Assembly (NCBI GenBank): GCA_002286715.1
Contig: NSJX01000007.1
Span: 850,499 to 914,498, forward strand
Origin: Dentipellis sp. KUC8613
Lineage: Eukaryota; Basidiomycota; Agaricomycetes; Russulales; Hericiaceae
DNA: 64,000 nucleotides
Direction: 5' to 3'
Notes under the pieces: model-generated
Seen by the model: the letters and a program-made list of their open reading frames with translations, nothing else
Told to the model about the DNA's origin: nothing
Databases searched by the model: none
In this document: positions 57,449 to 64,000 of the stretch, one piece after another
Numbering within the stretch: the first letter of the stretch is position 1
How the letters are laid out: each line of letters begins with the position of its first letter
Translations under genes and position numbers: made by a program

Positions 57449-58571
57449 TCAAAGTGTCTTCTTGAACCAGTTTACAGTCTGCTCAAGCGCGCCCTCGAAG
57501 CCGGCCTTGACCTCGGGGACCTCGAGGTTTGGCCGTGCCGCGAAACCATGTGCAGTGCCTGCATGGAGACATGTGAGTGAGGAAAGAGCAATTCACGCAG
57601 AAGCTGACTGACCTTTCCAATCTTTGAACTCGTATTCAATGAAGTCCTCTTTGCCCTCACGCGCCTTGAACACCTCCTCTGCGCTCTTCCGCAGCTTCGG
57701 AGGGAAGGCGGAGTCCTCTATATCGAATGAGCAAGTCAGATTCACGAGCGGCGATTTCGATGAAAACCGACGCATACCCTCTGCGAGAGCCCACGAGGAC
57801 GGGACGCTCATGGCTTTGATCTCTTCGACTGAAGCCGGGCCTGGGTGGCAAATCACAACCGTGTCCACTATGTTCCGAGACGCGATGCGGACGGCAATTG
57901 AACCTCCAAAGCAGTAGCTATGCAGACATTTGTTAGGCATGCCGTATATGATGAGCGGAAGACGACTTACCCAACAGCACCGAATTTCTCATATTTCTTT
58001 TCCGTCTTCAGCTTGTTGATGAACTACGACCGAGGCGGCGGGTTAGCCGTCATGCGGGTAGGGCCAGGTCCGAATGCTTGACTTACGTCCGCAACCCGAG
58101 CATCAACTACCTTGGCGCGATTGGTGTAGAAGCTCGGAATACGAGGGATAATCAGCGCCGCGAGCCGCAGCTTATTCATGAACGGAATCTGCACGCCCGC
58201 GCGATCCGGCATCAAGGGCGTCAGCTCATGCGGCTTGATCGGGGGCGCGCCTGCGACAATCAGACCAGCCAGTAACCTCGTGTTAGTTCGAGTAAAAAAT
58301 CGGCCGGAGATTAAGCACACGCACCGTTGAAGAGATCAGGCACCCACACGTCCACGCCGACCTTCGTCGCGAGTTCGTCCGCGAGGAGCTTCGAGTTGAC
58401 GAGCGGCAGCCCGAAGATGTCCGTCAGGAGCACAATCGCCTTGCTGGACGGCGCGGGCGCGGTCTCCTTGTCAATGCCCGGCGCGGGGCTGTAGTACGCG
58501 CCGTCGACCATCGAGCCCGCCGGCGTGCCCGGGAGCACGAAGCCCTTCGCGCAGTTCTCGCAGCTGGCCAT
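57449..58571 (-). CDS. Dienelactone hydrolase family protein, copy 2
   Basis: Exons 58571-58325, 58250-58087, 58023-57971, 57917-57778, 57717-57613 and 57558-57449 give 272 aa, with every intron at the same place as in copy 1. N-terminus MASCENCAKGFVLPGTPAGS; LLTDIFGLPLVNSKLLADEL; nucleophile Cys in GYCFGGSIA; Asp near YEFKDW; His in TAHGF. All catalytic residues are kept, so the enzyme should be active. The protein differs from copy 1 mainly at surface positions. It survived while its duplicated CoA-transferase partner decayed, which suggests selection on the hydrolase alone. Confidence 0.93.
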
Positions 58572-59293
58572 TCTTCCTTATGCACCTAACGCAGGACAGA
58601 GACGGGGAGCAAGGGTGTGAGCGCGAGCGTGGACGCGGCCATGTCGCGATCAGGACGCTGGTATATAGAGGGTGTTCTGCAGTCGCTGATGCGTCCGTCG
58701 GAAAGCAAACTGCTCCCGACGGGAAGCACCTCCAGTGGCTCGAAGGTGTTCGCCAGTGTGCATCATCGTGCACCGGCACGCCCCTGAGCGTAGCGTTACG
58801 CGTACACCTGCCGAGGAGGCGAGTATTGAGATCGTCGCTGTGAGTCAGGAGGGTTGACTTTGCAGGTAGTCCAGCTGCGCTGGTCAGAGACTTGGCCAAT
58901 TGAAGCGTGCACTGGCGTCGGCCCGAGCCGAGGGACCAACTGGCACTGATGCTGTTACCAGTTACATACTTACCAATTCAACGATGGACACGAAATACTC
59001 TTTGCTATCTTGACGCGGTCGACGGACAAAAGCAGCTTCTTTCACTTCACATTGGGACGGCCGTGATTCAGCCAATCTGTATCTTCGGGACCACGACGGA
59101 AACGTCAGAAGATAAGTAAGTGGGAAGAATTCGTTATCTTTTGATTCGTGGGCACTAGCTCTGGTCATGCACACGGCGTATCATCATATGTCGTTTGTAT
59201 CGTGCTTCCAGCAGGCGTCGGCAGTTTCGAATTCACAGTCTGACGCTGACGAGTCGAGCCGGAGGTAATCTAAGGCTGAGATACTAACAGAAC
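58572..59293. other. Divergent upstream region of DLH copy 2 and the amidohydrolase, 720 bp
   Basis: A TATATA at 58662-58667 lies about 95 bp upstream of the DLH ATG (minus strand). No gene or repeat seen in the remainder. Confidence 0.45.
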
Positions 59294-61097
59294 ATGTCCA
59301 CACAGGATGTGGCCTTGAAACCGCGCAGTCTCCTTGTCCGCAACGTCCACCTGCCCGCAACTTCGCGCGGAGACGCCCTCTACGATGTGTACTGTAAGGA
59401 CGGGAAGGTGCATAGCGTATCCAAGTCCAGCCCTGCATGTTCGCCGCTTGCACGCGTCTTGAGGCGGGGATTGGGGTACTTCTTGACGCCAGAGATCGAT
59501 GCGGAGGGGAAGGGGTTGCTGCTGCCTTCGTGAGTAGACGTTCTTGTTCACTTTTGCGCTTCTTCTGATTGTACGCAAGACTATGCCACGCACACATCCA
59601 TATCGACAAATGCTTCCTCCTCGACCAATGCGGCAAGCTCGAATCCGGGTACGCCCCACATCCACACATCCACCCCGCACACACTTAACCTCAGCACAGA
59701 ACATTCCAAGAAGCCCTCGCGCTCACCACGCGTGCCAAAGCGCAATTCCCGGAGCACCTCGACGACGTCTACGCGCGCGGACGGCGGCTGATTGTCGATA
59801 GCCTCGCGAGCGGTGTCACCGCAATGCGCGCACACGTCGAGGTCGACACGGCCGTGCAGCTCGCGTGCCTCGACGTCGCGCTGCGCCTCAAAGCCGAGTT
59901 CGCCGCGTACTGCGATATCCAGATCTCCGGTGCGCCGCTCTCCCTGCACCTCCAACATACGTATCCCCAACCGCACCTGTTGACACATCGACACGACAGC
60001 ATTCGCCCAGGACCCGCTCTTCGAGAGCCCAGACGCGGCAGAGCCCGGCGCGAACTACGCCCTCCTGCGCACCGCCGCGCGCACGCCCGGCGTCGCCTGC
60101 GTCGGCTCCGCGCCCTACGTCGAGCGCACGCCCGCGCAAGCCGCGCAGAACATCGCGCTGCTCGTCGCGCTCGCGCGCGCACACGACCTGCACGCGGACT
60201 TCCACCTCGACTACAACATCGACGCGGCCAGCGCGCCGCTCGTCTACGTCCTGCTGCAGGAGCTGCGTGCGCGCGGGTGGCCGGTGCCCGAGGATGCGAA
60301 GGTACCGGGGCAGCACACGCGTATGGTCACGATCGGCCACGGGACGCGGTACACGCTGTTCGACGGCACGCAGTGGGACGCGCTGCGTGCTGCGATCGGC
60401 GCGCTGCCCGTCGCGTTCGTCGCGCTCCCGCAGAGCGACATGTACATGATGGGCAAGGGCGGCGGCGGCGGCGGGGATGGTAGAGACGGAGCTCAGCTGC
60501 CGCCGCGTGCGACGCTGCCCGTGCCGTACATGGCGTCCCGCGGGCTGCGCGTCGCGCTGAGCGTGAACAACGTGGACAATGCGTTTACGCCGCAGGGCTC
60601 GGTCGACCCGATGGGCTTGTGCCCGCTGGGCGTGGCAGTGTATCAGGATGCGGGGGAGGAAGCGTGTCGGGTGTTGCTGGTGCGTATCCCGTGTATCTCT
60701 TAGCGTGATTATGTATGTGATGTTGACGTGGGTCGGGCTGGTGTTGATGTAGGCAGCGGTGTCATCGGGCGCGAGGCGGGCTGTTGGACTTACGTCTAAT
60801 GACGAGGGCCGGGAGAGTGAGCTCGAGATCAAGCCTGGGGACCAGGCAGACTTCGTGCTCCTGCACGACAACCCGAGTGCGCGGTCCGCCGTGCTGGACC
60901 CGTGCTACACGCGCAGCACCATCCGCGCGGGCAGGGTCATTGCGACGCGGCGCGGTGCGCGGTGGGCGTGCTTCGACACGAGGCCGGCCGCGGCCTGGGA
61001 GGAGGGGCGGCTCGTGATGCTCTGTGCGGGGGTTGCCAGTGCCGTTGTGGCTGGTGCGTCTTCAGGCTCTGGTTGGCATCAATATCTGGTGAGCTGA
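59294..61097 (+). CDS. Amidohydrolase / cytosine-deaminase-type metal hydrolase
   Basis: Exons 59294-59529, 59580-59648, 59700-59929, 60000-60679 and 60753-61097 give 519 aa. The metal-site strand reads SLCHAHIHIDKCF, where HxH is the usual first ligand pair; SGVTAMRAHVEVD, DLHADFHLDYN and TIGHGTRYT contribute further His/Asp residues on TIM-barrel strands. The closing motif GLTSNDEG..IKPGDQADFVLL and the DPCYTRSTIRAGRVI end match the CodA/atrazine chlorohydrolase-like branch. It should cleave a C-N bond of a cyclic amide, amine or pyrimidine-like compound. The loop KGGGGGGDGRDG is unusual. The last exon has an alternative end: splicing from GTGCGTC (about 61052) to 61125 would give a WVFARR tail. 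GC content is markedly high through 59.8-61.1 kb. Confidence 0.85.
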
Positions 61098-61147
61098 TTG
61101 GCTGATGCGTTGCTTTAATTTCAGGCTGGGTGTTTGCGCGCCGGTGA

Positions 61148-61719
61148 TGGTTCTACGTCCACCTTGCTATCGGGTACCGTAGACCCTGCTTCGCCAGACT
61201 AAAGATGACGCTAGAACTGATAATCGCACTCGTCACCCTCCACGCCTTACCCACTTCCCTCCCCTCTTTCGCGCACATCACCCACGCCCACACCAATTTC
61301 AATTTCAAATACACAGTGGGTCCCCGGGCCCGTCGCCTGCAGGCCTCCAGATCCGCGCCCAGCCTGGAGCTCCTTTGTACTGTGTAGCTAAACCTCCACA
61401 AAAGACGGTTGACGTCGTTCTGCGATCTTTGCGCCCCGTGCGCCCCGGTCAGACGGCGCCCTTTGGAACGTACTCACCCGAGTCATGATCAGGTCTGCAT
61501 GACGGACGGTGCGGCGCACACGCTGCTTCAATCGCGAATCTGCGATCGCGACATTGACATGAGGCAGCCACTGGGCCCCTTTGTGCTCGAGGGCGTACAG
61601 TACATAAAGCAGCGCGGGTTGGGGTGGGGTAGGGTGCGTGCTCTTTATCCTATCTCTGTCCTTTCCACCTTCACTCGTCTCGCCAACGACGACGAAGACG
61701 ACATTACCTACCGCCCGCG
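61148..61719. other. Intergenic, about 570 bp
   Basis: 3' end of the amidohydrolase gene and upstream region of the next plus-strand gene, with TATA-like ACATAAAG near 61600. No other gene seen. Confidence 0.45.
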
Positions 61720-62780
61720 ATGCCGCACCGCCCGACCACGCGCTCCATGACCGCGCCCGCGCGCAACCAGCCGCCCTCGCGCCCGCAGTACGTCGACTGC
61801 GAGTGTGAGTCCGACGGTGGCGGCGCGGAGTCGGGGTCCGAGTACCAGCCTGAGGAGGAGACGTATACTGCGTCCTCGCGCCGCGGTGGCAGTGGCGTAT
61901 ACGAGTACTCGAGGACGCAGTCGAGCACGGGGTATCGGCGACTGCAGCGCGAGATGGTCCAGGAGAGCGACGGGGATGCGAACGTGAATGCGGGTGTCGT
62001 TGAGAGGTGGTTGTCAGTGATCCCTACTTCGTTTTGTCTGCTTTGTGGGGTGACTGACGAGTGTATGCGTGCAATGATAGCTCTACGCCTGTACCGGTGC
62101 ACGAGTGCGACGGCATGGCTAGGCAGCCGAGCATGACGTGCACGCGGACGGAGCGCGCGATCTGGGCGGGCGACAGGGTCGCGACGGAGCACGCGGAGCG
62201 GTGGGCATATTACAATTCTGCGCCGCCGGCGAGGCCTGCTGCTGCTGTCGAGCGTGCGGAATGCGACCGCCAACGACACATTGAAGACAAGCGTCGGCGA
62301 CAAATTGAAGACCAGCGTCAACGACAAATTGAAGACCAGCGCCGACGACAAATTGAAGACCAGCGCCAGCGACAAATTCAATACGACCGCCAACGCGAAT
62401 ACTATCAGCGCCAGTCCGACTGCCTCCGAGAATACGACCGCCAACGTGAAGAGAAACTGCGGCGGGAGGCGGAAGCGCGCGCTGCTGCGAGCAAGGCCAT
62501 GTGGATGAGCGTTTTCCGGGTCTTCGTGGTGTTGATAGTGTTCTTTGTTGTGATGTCTTGCTTTGGTGAGTATCAGTCTCCGATTTCGGTACAGAAAACC
62601 CCACATGGGGTGGTTGAATGTTCGGCTGCGAGCGATGCTGACTACCGGATCTGGGCTGGCAGGGCTGCTGCTGCCGGTAGGCGCAGTGGCTCGGATGATC
62701 TTCCTCTTGAACTTCACGGAATGGTAGGCGTGAAGCCGGCTGGAGATCTAGAAGGGTGGAATGGATATGACAGTGGTTGA
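61720..62780 (+). CDS. Hypothetical protein with coiled-coil repeat and membrane segment
   Basis: Exons 61720-62006 and 62081 onward, joined in phase. N-terminus: disordered, acidic and Ser/Tyr-rich. Residues about 160-230 are repeats of RQIEDQRQ, highly charged and probably coiled coil. A hydrophobic segment follows (SVFRVFVVLIVFFVVMSCF). Two ends are possible: reading on to the stop at 62780, or splicing a GTGAGT intron (about 62569-62659) to give a second hydrophobic part ending FLLNFTEW at 62728. The strong donor favours the splice. Likely a small membrane protein restricted to related fungi; function unknown. Confidence 0.6.
62274..62393 (+). repeat. Coding minisatellite, five 24 bp units
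   Basis: Consecutive units start at 62274, 62298, 62322, 62346 and 62370. The consensus, CGACAAATTGAAGACCAGCG plus four variable bases, encodes RQIEDQRQ-type octads. Units 2-4 are nearly identical while the outer two are diverged. The length, a multiple of three, keeps the reading frame when copy number changes. Confidence 0.85.
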
Positions 62781-64000
62781 CGGATGTTTGGAATGTTTCC
62801 TGCTTTCTGTTCTCGTTTTCTCTTTTCTGCGTATGTTGTTCTTCCACAAGGCGTTTTCTAAGAATGTAGGGTGTAACATAGCGAACTCGGCGGGTCAATT
62901 TCAATTCTAGGGGCTAACTACAATTTTTTGGTTGTTACATGCACCGTCAATTTTGACAGGACTGGGATTGAAGGATGCAGTTGCACAGTCTAGGCACGGC
63001 CGCTCGGCGAGTTCGGGAAGGGCGGCCCGCGCCACGACGCGAAGCTCGAGTCGCCTGAGACACGATTTCCTCCTTGGACGCGACGCGCTTCGCACTCCAG
63101 CTGACCATCCTATCCCAACACCTGCTATATCCGTCCAACCACCTCTTCCGCATTAATGCGCATACAGGCACATGAACGATGGCCGTTCTTGATAACGATG
63201 GATTGTGTAGGTCGGTGACAGTGACGCCCGGCGCGACTCGAGGCGTTCGTGCGGATCCGCGAGGTGTCCGGTCCCGGAATGTCTTTATGCACTGGCCCAG
63301 TGCGGGAGCAGCCCTCAACGAGCTCGCCACGCTGCATGCATGCCAGTGCGCTACGCTGACATGGGCAGGCGCAATATGCCCATGTGTAGCTGCAGCGGGA
63401 CGGAGGACGTGCGTGCGCACGACCCTGATCTTCCAATGCCACTGCCAGCGAGCCAACTCGGAAATGACCCTCAAAACATACCGGGGACCCCGCCTCGTGT
63501 GTCCCGCTTTCCTTCCGTCGATGCTTCGTCTAGCGTGCCATCTGGATTCTGGAAGCCGCGCCGACAAGAATAACTACTGTGCCGTACAGGAGGGGGCGCG
63601 CCTCGTCATCTGTGGGACGCGTCCACCTGCGCCTTTGCCTATGTGCTCTAATTGACGATCCGCCGGGGACGTCGAACGCGTTCTAGCGTTGGCCAAGGCC
63701 GGGGGTGGGGAGCGCAGATCGGCAGCGCGTCGCGGGCGGCGGTGCGTGCGCCAATCTGAGGAGGGCACGAAGGCTATCTGCCGCTCCGGGATCCGAGGCT
63801 GCTGATTATCGTAGCATGAATCGGGGTGGACGTGGACATGGACATGTCATTGTCATGCTCGGATTCGAGAAACGCAGAGCGCGGCTGCGAGCTCGAGCTC
63901 GAACATTCTCGGAGAGCGTCGCGAGTCGCGCAGCGTCGACGGGTGCCAGAGCCAGAAGCGGATCTGGTGTCCAACATGCCAACAAGCGGCCACTTGCGTT
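62781..64000. other. Right-hand 1.2 kb, no supported gene
   Basis: GC-rich DNA. Open frames on both strands (for example 63179-63655 plus, 62947-63567 minus) overlap each other, have no domain and no splice support, and are best explained by high GC. May include part of a gene that continues beyond the window. Confidence 0.4.

Noticed and set aside
59888..60871. Antisense open frame of 327 codons opposite the amidohydrolase
   Set aside because: Caused by very high GC content; Arg/Ala-rich composition without domain.
61704..62904. Minus-strand open frames (337 and 261 codons) opposite the repeat protein
   Set aside because: They mirror the minisatellite and GC-rich coding exons and encode low-complexity sequence only.
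1..64000. CRISPR arrays, bacterial operons, transposon ends or viral genes
   Set aside because: None seen. The intron-rich eukaryotic gene structure excludes the first two, and I found no transposase, reverse transcriptase or capsid-like frame.

Overview
The window is nuclear DNA of a filamentous basidiomycete, most probably an Agaricomycete. Genes are dense and broken by many 45-70 nt GT-AG introns, with donors such as GTGAGT, GTACGT and GTGCGT. The proteins recognised (FACT Pob3, Cet1-type RNA triphosphatase, Rad60/Esc2-type SUMO-like protein, DLH family, AHL-lactonase-like proteins) fit fungi, and the low-complexity F-box and RA-PH proteins fit Agaricomycetes in particular. Exon joins were derived by hand, by checking reading phase at every splice junction; no search was run.

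0-17 kb: a RING E3 ligase (cut by the left edge), a small mitochondrial-type membrane protein, a small unknown gene behind an ACGCGT-rich promoter, mitochondrial porin (VDAC), a Cdc25/rhodanese phosphatase, COX20, cofilin, alpha-actinin, FACT subunit Pob3 and a large RA-PH domain protein. Cofilin and alpha-actinin are neighbours on one strand. 18-32 kb: a DCAF4-like WD40 protein, a homeodomain factor, an F-box protein, a mitochondrial K+/H+ exchange-related protein, a small hypothetical protein, a PhyH dioxygenase and a ZIP zinc transporter. 32-47.6 kb: the mRNA 5'-triphosphatase, a Rad60-like SUMO-like-domain protein divergently paired with a GCFC/PAXBP1-like protein, an aquaglyceroporin, a multi-pass membrane protein, and a gene that appears to fuse a nucleotide-sugar-transporter-like membrane region to a glycosyltransferase-like domain.

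47.7-61 kb is an accessory metabolic block. It holds three tandem intronless metallo-beta-lactamase genes of the AHL-lactonase type, a class III CoA-transferase facing a dienelactone hydrolase tail to tail, a second copy of that pair in which the CoA-transferase has decayed to a pseudogene while the hydrolase stays intact, and an amidohydrolase. One lactonase copy has His instead of Asp in its HxHxDH metal motif. Together these enzymes suggest hydrolysis of lactones, enol-lactones and amides, with CoA activation of a dicarboxylate, but no common substrate can be named. The right end (61.7-64 kb) has a membrane protein with a coding minisatellite, then GC-rich DNA without a gene I can support.
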